Shown piece by piece: positions 1-6,051 of a stretch of 6,496 nt of DNA. A model generated the notes under the pieces. That model did not search any database. It saw nothing but the letters and a program-made list of their open reading frames with translations, and was not told where the DNA came from. The stretch is from the NCBI GenBank assembly GCA_020072905.1, contig JAIQGB010000257.1, positions 1 through 6,496 on the forward strand, given 5' to 3'. The DNA is from Terriglobia bacterium. Its GTDB lineage: Bacteria; Acidobacteriota; Terriglobia; UBA7540. Each line of letters starts with the position of its first letter. The first letter of the stretch is position 1. Both the position numbers and the translations under genes were made by a program.

Positions 1-695
1 TATTCGTGCAGGATCACGCTGAGGAGGCCACTATGCACCATCAACCCGCCGGCGGAGCCGTCGTAATCGACAAAACCCAGCTTCTTGAACTTGTTCATGA
101 AATGACTGACCCGCGACCGGGTGGTGCCCACCATTTGCGCCAAGTGTTCCTGATTGACTCTGGGAAGGACACTCTCGGAGTGACCTTCCTTGCCAAAATG
201 CGCCAGCAGTAAGAGAGCCCGGGCCAGACGCTTCTCGCTGGAATTGAAAAGATGGTCGATGAGATCCTCTTCATAGCGGAGACTGCGTGAAAGCAGATGC
301 GTGATGAACATTTCCGAGATGTCGTGCTGTTCGTGGAGCATGCGCGCCATCAGCGGCTTCTCAATCCTCACCAGCGTGCAATCGGTAATCGCGGTCGCCG
401 TGCCGATGCGCAGCAGCCGGCCTGCCAGGCATCCCTCGCCGAGGAACTCACCAGCGCCCTGGATGGCGACGATCGCTTCCTTGCCTTGATTGGAGGTCAC
501 CGCCTGCTTCACCTTGCCTCGCCGGATGTAGAATACAGAATCCGCAGGGTCTCCTTGGTTGTAGATGGTGCGGTTTGCGCCGTATTCAATCACGGTCTTC
601 CCGTGGGAGAATCCAGCCAGGAAGGCTTCCCAATCGACTGGCTGAGTCTTGTTATTCGCCGCAACAACCTCAGCCCGGCGTTTCTTATTCGCCAT
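1..695 (-). CDS. Crp/Fnr-family transcriptional regulator, stop codon just outside the window
   Basis: A cyclic-nucleotide-binding-like sensor domain (about residues 25-130) is followed by a long dimer helix (about 130-165) and a winged-helix DNA-binding domain (about 175-225). Visible marks are the barrel segment YNQGDPADSVFYIRRGKVK, then GEFLGEGCL, and a recognition-helix region TTRSRVSHFMNKFKKLGF. It would bind DNA as a dimer; the effector is unknown. Only two cysteines (89 and 106) occur, so there is no FNR-type iron-sulfur cluster. The ATG at 695 follows an AGGGAGG ribosome site. The frame is open for 231 codons, ending in VILHE, and the two remaining edge bases read TA, so a TAA or TAG stop probably lies one base outside. 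Family members end in a similar way, so the protein is probably complete. Residues 9-15 come from a second copy of the leader. An ABM-like gene lies upstream on the same strand, 101 bases away, but this gene has its own leader. Confidence 0.9.
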   Translation of the reverse strand, partial: MANKKRRAEVVAANNKTQPVDWEAFLAGFSHGKTVIEYGANRTIYNQGDPADSVFYIRRGKVKQAVTSNQGKEAIVAIQGAGEFLGEGCLAGRLLRIGTATAITDCTLVRIEKPLMARMLHEQHDISEMFITHLLSRSLRYEEDLIDHLFNSSEKRLARALLLLAHFGKEGHSESVLPRVNQEHLAQMVGTTRSRVSHFMNKFKKLGFVDYDGSAGGLMVHSGLLSVILHE

Positions 696-704
696 AACAA
701 CCTC
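652..704 (-). repeat. In-frame duplicated ribosome-site/start segment in the regulator's N-terminus
   Basis: On the minus strand, GAGGTTGTTATGGCGAATAA (704 to 685) recurs 33 bases later as GAGGTTGTTGCGGCGAATAA (671 to 652). Eighteen of 20 bases match; the only difference is AT versus GC at the start codon. The 33-base step is 11 codons, so the frame is kept and the second copy is translated as part of the N-terminal tail (EVVAANNK). The simplest reading is a tandem duplication of the start region. Confidence 0.7.
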
Positions 705-765
705 CCTCTCCTTGCTGGAGGCGGGCCCATGGTACCAAAAGTGATTGGTTTCTGGCGAAGATCTG
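681..765 (-). repeat. Leader repeat copy A (upstream of and into the first Crp/Fnr gene)
   Basis: This is one of three related leaders on the minus strand. Read from 745 down to 681 it matches copy B (1332 to 1268) at about 51 of 65 positions without gaps, including the shared GTTGTTATGGC across the start codon and AAGAAA just after it. Its core (728 to 700) matches copy C at 26 of 29. It carries the ribosome site of the downstream regulator. It could be a duplicated 5' untranslated region or a shared post-transcriptional control site. Confidence 0.65.
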
Positions 766-796
766 ACACCGCCTCGCCCCAATGCCGTCCAATTGT

Positions 797-1222
797 TTAC
801 GAAACTTCCCTCTGTTTGTCACTCGCCAGCCCCTCAGCAATGGCTCGAAAGATCGACCTGGAAACCTCATATATTTCAATGTGAGGAGATCCTTCAACCC
901 TGTGGACGAAGGAGCGAAGCAATTCGCCCTTGCCAGACGTCGAGTTGGAAATCGCACATACCCTAACGTCGGGAGGGCTCCTGAGTAGTTTTGCCAGGGT
1001 CGCCAGCACTTTGCATCTTTCGTCGTTATGGCTGATCCTGCTTTCTTTCCTATCCCAGAAACTGATTGCGACTGCTTCAGTTCCATCGGGGACAACGAAT
1101 GCGATGTGGCCCCGAAAGCCTCGCTTTTTTCGAAGCACCGGGTCAACTTCGTTCTGAAGCATCTGAATAAATTCTGTGACGCTATTCGGCTTGAGCCGCA
1201 TGGTGATACTACGCGCAAACAT
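797..1222 (-). CDS. ABM-like (antibiotic biosynthesis monooxygenase fold) small protein with an apparently doubled C-terminus
   Basis: The first ~65 residues (MFARSITMRLKPNSV, then RKKRGFRGHIAFVVPDG and AISFWDRKE) follow the pattern of small dimeric ferredoxin-like ABM/Dabb proteins. These are often annotated as antibiotic biosynthesis monooxygenase, but most have no proven activity. I chose the ATG at 1222 because GGAGACGGAGGT lies just before it and relatives as I recall them start MFAR or similar. An in-frame ATG at 1282, also with a good ribosome site, would add 20 residues (MAIKKG onward) that are translated leader sequence. From the inner start it is 141 residues, against about 100 usual. 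The excess lies at the C-terminus, where a segment ending AISNST (about 72-95) is followed by a second one ending YEVSRS (about 100-123). Both resemble the single family tail. It may be a recombinant of two copies and may or may not still fold. Confidence 0.7.
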   Translation of the reverse strand: MFARSITMRLKPNSVTEFIQMLQNEVDPVLRKKRGFRGHIAFVVPDGTEAVAISFWDRKESRISHNDERCKVLATLAKLLRSPPDVRVCAISNSTSGKGELLRSFVHRVEGSPHIEIYEVSRSIFRAIAEGLASDKQREVS

Positions 1223-1223
1223 G

Positions 1224-1252
1224 ACCTCCGTCTCCTTGCTGAAGGCGGGTCC
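1224..1252 (-). repeat. Leader repeat copy C, ribosome site of the inner ABM start
   Basis: The 29 bases directly upstream of the ATG at 1222 match leader copy A (728 to 700) at 26 positions, sharing CAGCAAGGAGA and GGAGGT. Because the longer frame opening at 1282 runs through it, this leader would also be coding if the outer start is used. Its quality as a ribosome site favours the inner start. Confidence 0.65.
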
Positions 1253-1267
1253 TTCGAGGGGATTTCC

Positions 1268-1352
1268 TTTCTTGATTGCCATAACAACCCCCCTCTGCTT
1301 GCTAAGGGCGCGCCCGAGGTATCAAAAGCAATCAGTTTTCTGGCCGGGTCTG
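1268..1352 (-). repeat. Leader repeat copy B, upstream of the outer ABM start
   Basis: This segment is homologous to copy A over the same 85-base length, with about 51 of 65 identical in the part nearest the start. It ends in GGGGGGTTGTTATGGC, so it carries its own ribosome site and an ATG at 1282 followed by codons for Ala-Ile-Lys-Lys; copy A reads Ala-Asn-Lys-Lys at the same place. It appears that a leader plus the first codons were copied in front of a gene that already had leader C. Confidence 0.65.
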
Positions 1353-1524
1353 TCCTGAGGGGCTGAAAAACTTTGCGTCACGATTCGACGTGAGCCGAGT
1401 GGCGGAACTGGATGCCGGGGTATTAACTTGGATTTTCAGACCTTCAGCCAAACCCTCCGCTGGCTTACAGGATAAGCTTCGGGGATGGTTTCTGTCTGTC
1501 GGCTATCGAACACTGATTTGCAGT
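1283..1524. other. Non-coding gap with no further gene seen
   Basis: Apart from leader copy B at its left end, I see no supported gene here. The plus-strand open frame at 1390-1623 has no ribosome site or recognisable motif and overlaps the regulator pseudogene. If the decayed regulator once extended this far, its remains are no longer readable by eye. Confidence 0.5.
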
Positions 1525-1790
1525 TTGATCGGAGGCCTCCTTCAGCCGTTTTTACCTCTCCCGCGGCGACCGAGACGCCCAACCTGCATTCGGAGAATGG
1601 ACAAACTCCGGCTGTTCACTTAGGTTTGTGAAGGGGGGGTTGGAATAGCAAGCTGGGAAATTCCAAGTAGGGGCGGGTTGCGCTGCACTCGCCGTCGGGA
1701 TTCGGCACAAGGATGCCGTTGATTATCGGCTTTTCGGCAGCATTTATCTGTCCATCCGGCGGGTTCGCGTCTCGAAAGTCTTTCCTTCAC
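1525..1790 (-). pseudogene. Decayed 5' part of a second Crp/Fnr regulator gene
   Basis: This minus-strand stretch is a diverged copy of the first ~80 codons of the intact regulator at 2538. Shared blocks in the same order are AAAGACTTTC, GCCGaAAAGCC, a segment around ATCCCGAC.GCGA, CTTGGAATTTC, and GGAGTTTGT followed by a PN-G codon run. The translation still reads QPEFVHSPNAG where the intact protein has RPLEFVYFPNSGM. Offsets to the intact copy drift from 746 to 750 bases, so small indels are present. In the frame of that conserved stretch there are TAA codons at 1746-1744, 1725-1723 and 1554-1552. Similarity fades beyond about 1525, and the dimer helix and DNA-binding domain are not seen. 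It cannot make a working regulator. Confidence 0.75.
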
Positions 1791-2538
1791 GCAAGGGTCC
1801 TTCGCCAAATCTGTCCAATTGGATAGCTTCGTAACACTCGCAGGCACAGCTTTGGAGTTTCGCGCGGCTCAGAATCTGCACTACACCGCGAGTGTGCACA
1901 ATGATCTGCTTTTTCTGCAAAATAGCGGCTGTCAAGTTTACAGTGGGTCGGTCCGTCCCTAACATCGACGCAAGGAAATCCTGAGTAATGGCGAACTTCG
2001 CGGAATCCACTCTGTCCTGAGTGATCAGCAGCCAGCGCGCCAGCCGCTGTTCTATAATGTGAAGCCGGTTACACGCGGCAGTTTGCGCCATTTGCAATCC
2101 CTGAACCACTCCATAGCGAGTCAGCATCAGTTGAAACTGAGGAGTAGAACTTAAGAGGCTTTGCAAGGCGCCTGCTCTCATCCTGAATCCATTTCCGCCG
2201 ATTTGTCCGATCTCGCGCACTTGGCTCTTTTTCATGCCAACCGCCGCCGGTATCCCTGCAAACCCTTCCTTCCCCACCTCACCTACTTCAACAGTTCTTC
2301 CATCTTCTGTCTCAACTACAAGCGATACCATGCCCGAATTGGGAAAATACACAAACTCCAGGGGACGGTTCGGTTCGTAAAGGGTGCGATGGTGAGGCAG
2401 GTTGAGAAATTCCAGGTGAGGACGGATGGCGCGGTATTCGCTGTCGGGAATCGACAGAAGGAGCTTGTTGCTGACTGGCTTTCCGGCAGGATTGGTCCGT
2501 TCGCCCGAATGTGCGATTTGAAAGTCTTTTCTTGCCAC
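1744..2538 (-). CDS. Crp/Fnr-family transcriptional regulator with a foreign C-terminal tail
   Basis: The sensor barrel spans about residues 25-140 (LLLSIPDSEYRAIRPHLEFL, then EFVYFPNSGMVSLVVETEDG and KEGFAGIPAAVG). A dimer helix lies about 140-172 and a winged helix about 178-230, with the helix-turn-helix in FLASMLGTDRPTVNLTAAIL followed by a wing ending VVQIL. This pattern belongs to a Crp/Fnr subgroup lacking FNR-type N-terminal cysteines; the three cysteines at 231-235 are in the C-terminal ECY-type motif. The start is a GTG at 2538, six bases after GGAGG; no better upstream start is seen. The normal end of the family is near residue 247. The last ~17 residues (PLREGKTFETRTRRMDR) and the TAA stop are supplied by the neighbouring decayed copy. 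Its ligand and targets cannot be told from sequence. It may be autoregulated, as many of this group are, but no operator is evident. Confidence 0.88.
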   Translation of the reverse strand: MARKDFQIAHSGERTNPAGKPVSNKLLLSIPDSEYRAIRPHLEFLNLPHHRTLYEPNRPLEFVYFPNSGMVSLVVETEDGRTVEVGEVGKEGFAGIPAAVGMKKSQVREIGQIGGNGFRMRAGALQSLLSSTPQFQLMLTRYGVVQGLQMAQTAACNRLHIIEQRLARWLLITQDRVDSAKFAITQDFLASMLGTDRPTVNLTAAILQKKQIIVHTRGVVQILSRAKLQSCACECYEAIQLDRFGEGPLREGKTFETRTRRMDR

Positions 2539-2750
2539 AGAACTCCTCCGTTATGCGGGATGCCGTGGTGCTTATTTCGTTCGTAGCCCGGAGACCGTTA
2601 TTCACCGACATTTGACCTGCACCAGAACTTGCCTGGCGACAGCGACGCTGGGAATCATCGGGCGGCTCCTATATACCAATTTATTCTTTGAGGAATTGCC
2701 GTGTCTGTGCAACATCGACCTTTATCTTGGTCAATACTGCTCACTTCAAT
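2539..2750. other. Intergenic region upstream of the second regulator
   Basis: No gene is supported here. It must carry the promoter of the minus-strand regulator. An AT-rich stretch at about 2668-2692 includes TATATA and could be a -10 region for that gene, but no convincing -35 match was found, so I do not call a promoter. Confidence 0.4.
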
Positions 2751-2911
2751 TGACGTCCCCCTTGAAAACTGATCCGGCAGCGGAGTGAGATTTCCGGCAA
2801 AATCCAATATCTTGGAGGAGGGTTCTGCCGATGAAGAAGACGCGATACACGCTAGAACTCATCCTACGAATGCCGCCCAATGAGCAAATCAATACACGAG
2901 AGTGTTCCTAA
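2751..2911 (+). mobile_element. Probable left-end relic of an IS3-type insertion sequence
   Basis: The sequence opens with TGACGTCCCC and continues CTTGAAAACTGATCC, which looks like an IS3-family terminal repeat (these begin with TG). About 80 bases later, after a strong GGAGGAGGG ribosome site, comes an ATG at 2831 with the start of an OrfA-like protein, MKKTRYTLELIL. This resembles the MKKTRYTEEQI opening of IS3-family helix-turn-helix proteins. The frame then departs from the family and stops at 2911 after 26 codons, so OrfA is broken and OrfB is absent. The call rests on remembered consensus; the element type within IS3 cannot be fixed. Confidence 0.5.
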
Positions 2912-3051
2912 GTGGGCAGACATCTGTCTCCGGCTTCTGTCATGCTGCATCATGGGGAAGTGAGATGACCGTTACACAGGCCAGTCCAACTTCCTTGAAG
3001 CTCGCTTTTAGCCGGAAGTTATTTCACTTACGGCCCATCAGAGGAGAAAGT

Positions 3052-3597
3052 ATGAAAACGCACAAACTGTGCTTAACCTTGCTCGCGCTGCTCGTCGTCG
3101 GGACCCTCGTAGGGTGCTCAACGTCCACGAAGTCACCCGATGTTTCTGACAGCATCCGCAAATCGCTCGATGAAGCCGGCCTCAAAGATGTCTCCGTAAC
3201 GCAGAATCGCGACAAGGGCGTAGTGACCCTGGGCGGAAACGTCGCGACTGACAGTGACAAGGCACAAGCTGAATCCATTGCGAAGTCAATCGCAACTGGG
3301 CAGGTTGTCGCGAACCAGATTGCTGTAATTCCTCCCGGTGTCGAAAGTGATGCAAAGACGGTAAACTCGGATCTGGACAAGGGGATCGACAACAACTTGC
3401 ATGCTGCCCTCATCCAGAACAGGCTCCACAAGGGCATCAAATACGACGTCAAGAATGGCGTCGTGACGTTGACCGGCGAAGTTAATTCTCAATCCAAGCG
3501 CGCGCAGGTCGAACAAGTGGCGTCAAACGTTCCAAACGTGCGGCAGGTGGTGAACGAGCTGCAAGTTAAAGATCAAAAAGCCAGCTCCACGCCGTAA
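3052..3597 (+). CDS. Lipoprotein with two BON domains (OsmY-like periplasmic/outer-membrane protein)
   Basis: A lipoprotein signal occupies residues 1-21: basic MKTHK, hydrophobic core LCLTLLALLVVGTL, and lipobox LVGC with Cys22 as the acylated first mature residue, followed by Ser. BON domain one spans about 32-94 and domain two about 106-173. Each has the usual amphipathic helix, the GVVTL-G-V strand turn (GVVTLGGNV at 56-64, GVVTLTGEV at 136-144) and a closing V-N-I/L strand. BON domains bind phospholipid or other envelope surfaces and are common in osmotic-stress and membrane-integrity proteins. I chose the ATG at 3052 because GAGGAG lies six bases upstream and the signal peptide starts there; the frame is open from 2902 but lacks a ribosome site. 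A small membrane-protein gene follows 64 bases downstream. Confidence 0.9.
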   Translation: MKTHKLCLTLLALLVVGTLVGCSTSTKSPDVSDSIRKSLDEAGLKDVSVTQNRDKGVVTLGGNVATDSDKAQAESIAKSIATGQVVANQIAVIPPGVESDAKTVNSDLDKGIDNNLHAALIQNRLHKGIKYDVKNGVVTLTGEVNSQSKRAQVEQVASNVPNVRQVVNELQVKDQKASSTP

Positions 3598-3661
3598 GAG
3601 CCGGGAAACGCGCGCTGGGCCGGATGGCGTTGCGATTTTGTTTGCTCGAGAAGGAGATGCG

Positions 3662-3838
3662 ATGTCATTTGGACTTTACTCCATGGGATTTCTGCTCATG
3701 ATTGGCGGGCTGATTTACGGCGCCTATTTGCTGCATGTCCCTGCCCACTGGATTGTCGTGGGTGCGATCGTACTCTTGGGCCTGGGGGTTCTAACGGGTG
3801 CCAAAGCAACGCGCCAAAAGGATCCGGCGGGATAGCGG
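3662..3838 (+). CDS. Small two-helix inner-membrane protein, hypothetical
   Basis: This 57-residue protein has two predicted membrane helices (about 4-26 and 31-48) separated by a short HVPAHW turn. It ends in a basic, polar tail, TGAKATRQKDPAG. The start is the ATG at 3662, preceded by AAGGAG with five bases between; an upstream in-frame ATG at 3638 has no comparable site. I recall similar small proteins in soil bacteria, often annotated only as hypothetical, but I know no function. It lies between the BON lipoprotein and the AI-2E-type transporter on the same strand, suggesting an envelope-related transcription unit. The coordinates include the TAG stop. Confidence 0.75.
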
Positions 3839-3894
3839 TCGTTGTCCCTAAGTCTTTCGGATAGCTCCCGAGAGCAGCGGGGAGCGACGCGCAC

Positions 3895-4014
3895 ATTGTC
3901 CATTATCTATTCGCCTCATGGCCGCACAGCCGAGAGTGGGGCTATTACCCAAGCGGCGGGCTGGGCCTGGTCTTGGTGATTCTGGTCATCCTGCTGCTCC
4001 TGGGTCGGCTTTAG
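3895..4014 (+). pseudogene. 5'-truncated DUF3309-like small hydrophobic protein
   Basis: One frame reads SWPHSREWGYYPSGGLGL followed by a run of V, I and L and ending LLLLGRL before a TAG. This closely resembles the C-terminal half of DUF3309 proteins, tiny membrane proteins of about 50 residues. The expected N-terminal helix with its ATG is not present: upstream in frame there is only HIVHYLFA, then unrelated sequence, and a TAG at 3862-3864. No ATG, GTG or TTG is available in frame before the conserved part. Either the 5' end was lost or a frameshift occurred. Expression from a rare ATT start at 3895 is conceivable but no ribosome site supports it. Confidence 0.65.
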
Positions 4015-4021
4015 AGGCCAT

Positions 4022-4035
4022 AGGAGCTCTTCTTG
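4022..4035 (+). promoter_or_regulatory. Ribosome site deciding a TTG start
   Basis: AGGAG is followed by CTCTTC and then TTG. This spacing supports translation of the transporter from TTG at 4033; the first ATG in frame comes only after conserved membrane-segment residues. Confidence 0.6.
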
Positions 4036-5238
4036 AACTCTCCAACACTCCTGACCCCAGGCGTCAATCCTGAGCAACAGTGGCTGAAACAAATTGCGCT
4101 GTTCTTAGGCCTCATCTTTGGGACTATCGTTCTGGCGTTTTGTTTCTTTGCCAGTTCGTTGTGCATCACCATAGTCCTGGCGGCATTTCTTGCCATCCTG
4201 GCTGACCCCGTGGTTGTGCGAGTGGCGAAGATCGGCCTGGGACGGGTTCTGGCCTCAGGGTTCGTTGTGTTGTGTTTCATGTTTCTCGCCGGGACCTTGA
4301 CCTATGTCCTCTATAACAGGGCATCTGCTTTTGCAGACGAGTTTCCCAGCTACTCTTCCCGAATTCAACAAGCCTTGGCTCCCCTCATCAGCAAGCTCGA
4401 TCGTATTCAGAAAAACGCCCAGTCCATAACTCCATTCGTGGAAGGCTCGAAGCACGTGACCGAGGTGACGGTTAGAGCAGTCCCGATGAACTGGCCAAGT
4501 TATCTGGTTCGAGGCGTCGGATCGATATCCGGTGTCCTGATCATGGCCGGGGTGCTTCCCTTCCTGGTGTTCTTCATGTTGGCCGGAAAAGATCAGATGT
4601 CCGTTCGCCTCACCAACATGTTCCAAGGCAAAATCGACGTTCCCAAGTTTGTCCGTAATCTTGGCAATATGGTCCGCGGATTCTTCCTAGGGAACCTTAT
4701 AGTCGCATCTATCATGGCCGCAGGCACGTCGCTGGTATTCCTGGTTCTCGGAATGAAAGGCGCCGTAACGCTGGGAATAGTGAGCGCCATTCTAAACCTG
4801 ATTCCCTTTCTCGGCCTTCTACTGGCCACTGCAGTTCCGTTGGCAGCGGCTCTGCTTCAGTTCAATACTATCGGTCCCTTCATCACGATCGCCATAACGG
4901 TCCTTCTCTTTCATTTGATCGCCGCGAACTTCTTGATTCCCAAATTGGTCGGCTCTCGTCTTCTCGTCGGACCGGTGGCGCTGACCATTGGCATGCTGTT
5001 CTGGGGCTGGCTGTGGGGAATCATGGGATTACTGTTGGCCGTTCCGCTTACGGCCTTGATCAAGCTGATCGCCGATTCGCGCCCTTCGCTGATTCATCTG
5101 TCAAACCTTCTGACCGAAGATCCTCGTCCCATGCCACGATGGGCCCGCATCGGTGAATACACGATTCAGAGAGTGAAGCCTTATTTGAAGGGCCGAACCC
5201 CTCTAAAGCCGAGCGGCGATCCACCGCCTTCGAGCTAG
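4033..5238 (+). CDS. AI-2E/PerM-family (UPF0118) membrane transporter
   Basis: This 401-residue polytopic inner-membrane protein has the family layout: two N-terminal helices (about 20-58), a third at 73-95, and a long extracytoplasmic region rich in helices (about 96-155). A membrane core follows at about 160-184 and 213-342. Family marks are NLIPFLGLLL near 255-264, NFLIPKLVGSRLLVGPVAL near 299-317, and the closing FWGWLWGIMGLLLAVPLTA near 323-341. Members have been linked to export of autoinducer-2 or to sodium/proton antiport; the substrate here cannot be predicted. The start is TTG at 4033 with AGGAG ending seven bases before it; no upstream in-frame ATG fits as well. A proline-rich tail (390-401) follows the last helix. 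Neighbours are the BON lipoprotein set upstream and a LysE-type exporter 129 bases downstream. Confidence 0.88.
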   Translation: MNSPTLLTPGVNPEQQWLKQIALFLGLIFGTIVLAFCFFASSLCITIVLAAFLAILADPVVVRVAKIGLGRVLASGFVVLCFMFLAGTLTYVLYNRASAFADEFPSYSSRIQQALAPLISKLDRIQKNAQSITPFVEGSKHVTEVTVRAVPMNWPSYLVRGVGSISGVLIMAGVLPFLVFFMLAGKDQMSVRLTNMFQGKIDVPKFVRNLGNMVRGFFLGNLIVASIMAAGTSLVFLVLGMKGAVTLGIVSAILNLIPFLGLLLATAVPLAAALLQFNTIGPFITIAITVLLFHLIAANFLIPKLVGSRLLVGPVALTIGMLFWGWLWGIMGLLLAVPLTALIKLIADSRPSLIHLSNLLTEDPRPMPRWARIGEYTIQRVKPYLKGRTPLKPSGDPPPSS

Positions 5239-5367
5239 ACATTGGAACTCTGGAACATTCCGTGGAGGTGGCGAGGTTAACATAATCACTGCAATGCGGA
5301 GGTAGGGCAGGCTTGATCGCTGGACAGCGAGCCAAAAAGCCGTCTCGTTTTACCTATCTGCAGTCAA

Positions 5368-6051
5368 ATGATGTTCGTCTCTGACGTCCAAGTACTTTCG
5401 GCCGCATACCTCATGGGATTGGCGGCGGCCGCGCCGATGGGCCCGGTCAACATGCTGGCCATCCGCCGCGGCATGATCGGCGGGTGGCGCCGTACCCTTG
5501 CCTGCGGAATCGGCTCCGTCGCCGGCGACCTGATCCTCTTCTCCCTGGTCCTCCTCGGCGGTCACTATCTCCTCTCCGACCTGTCCAACCCGACTCTTCG
5601 GACCGTCCTCGCGGCCATTGGCGTGATCGTCCTGCTCCCGCTGGGGCTCTACTTTCTTGTCCGCGCTGTCAAGGAACCCCTGCGGGCCTACACCAGAGCT
5701 CGTAAACGTTGGGACGAAAGCACCATCCCCACACATCTGGCCAGCGATGTCGCTGCGGGTGCCGCATTGACCATCTTCAACCCCGCCACCATGGTTTATT
5801 GGGTCGGCGTCACCTCCAACTGGCTCCCCTTCGCCCATTCCATCTTGGGCTCCAACGCCCCCGGGTGGGGAATCCTGATGGTAGCCGCCGGGCTGATGAC
5901 TTGGTTCACCACGCTAATCTTCGTCGTTCGCTTCATGCCCCACCGCATCGGCCCGACGTTCTTCCGCTTCGTCAACGCCGCCTTCGGCGTCATTCTCCTC
6001 GCCTTCGCCACGTTCTGTGCAACCGTCGTGTCCCGCTATTTCCTCCCCTGA
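5368..6051 (+). CDS. LysE/RhtB-family amino-acid exporter
   Basis: This is a 227-residue protein with about six membrane helices (about 8-30, 41-65, 77-98, 125-150, 166-190 and 200-224). The family signature is visible: a small-residue first helix leading into APMGPVNMLAIRRGMIGGWR, then GIGSVAGDLILF with the conserved Asp, and NPATMVYWVGV at the start of the fourth helix. These exporters move amino acids or related metabolites out of the cell by proton antiport; the substrate here is unknown. Two adjacent ATG codons (5368 and 5371) may serve as the start; no strong ribosome site lies directly before them, so the start is less sure than the family. Codon third positions are markedly C-rich compared with the transporter upstream, hinting at a different history or expression level. 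It follows the transporter by 129 bases on the same strand. Confidence 0.85.
   Translation: MMFVSDVQVLSAAYLMGLAAAAPMGPVNMLAIRRGMIGGWRRTLACGIGSVAGDLILFSLVLLGGHYLLSDLSNPTLRTVLAAIGVIVLLPLGLYFLVRAVKEPLRAYTRARKRWDESTIPTHLASDVAAGAALTIFNPATMVYWVGVTSNWLPFAHSILGSNAPGWGILMVAAGLMTWFTTLIFVVRFMPHRIGPTFFRFVNAAFGVILLAFATFCATVVSRYFLP

Noticed and set aside
297..884. A 195-codon plus-strand open frame
   Set aside because: It lies opposite the first Crp/Fnr gene and has no ribosome site or family pattern.
685..1287. A 200-codon open frame on the minus strand overlapping the ABM-like gene
   Set aside because: It is in another frame of the ABM-like gene, has no recognisable motif, is rich in Arg, Ser and Cys as shadows are, and runs through the leader of the next gene.
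1531..1540. Perfect palindrome GGAGGCCTCC as a possible operator
   Set aside because: It lies inside the decayed regulator copy, is short, has no second copy near a promoter, and does not resemble a Crp/Fnr site.
1..2538. Oxygen sensing by the two Crp/Fnr proteins through an iron-sulfur cluster
   Set aside because: Neither protein has the spaced cysteine set of FNR; the cysteines present are too few or clustered at the C-terminus.
2995..3025. TTGAAG and TTATTT about 18 bases apart upstream of the BON lipoprotein as a promoter
   Set aside because: The -10 match is only about three of six bases; there is too little to support a call without transcript data.
5350..5838. A 162-codon minus-strand open frame, rich in Gly, Asp and Glu
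   Set aside because: It lies opposite the clear LysE-type exporter; its composition follows from the C-rich codons of that gene.
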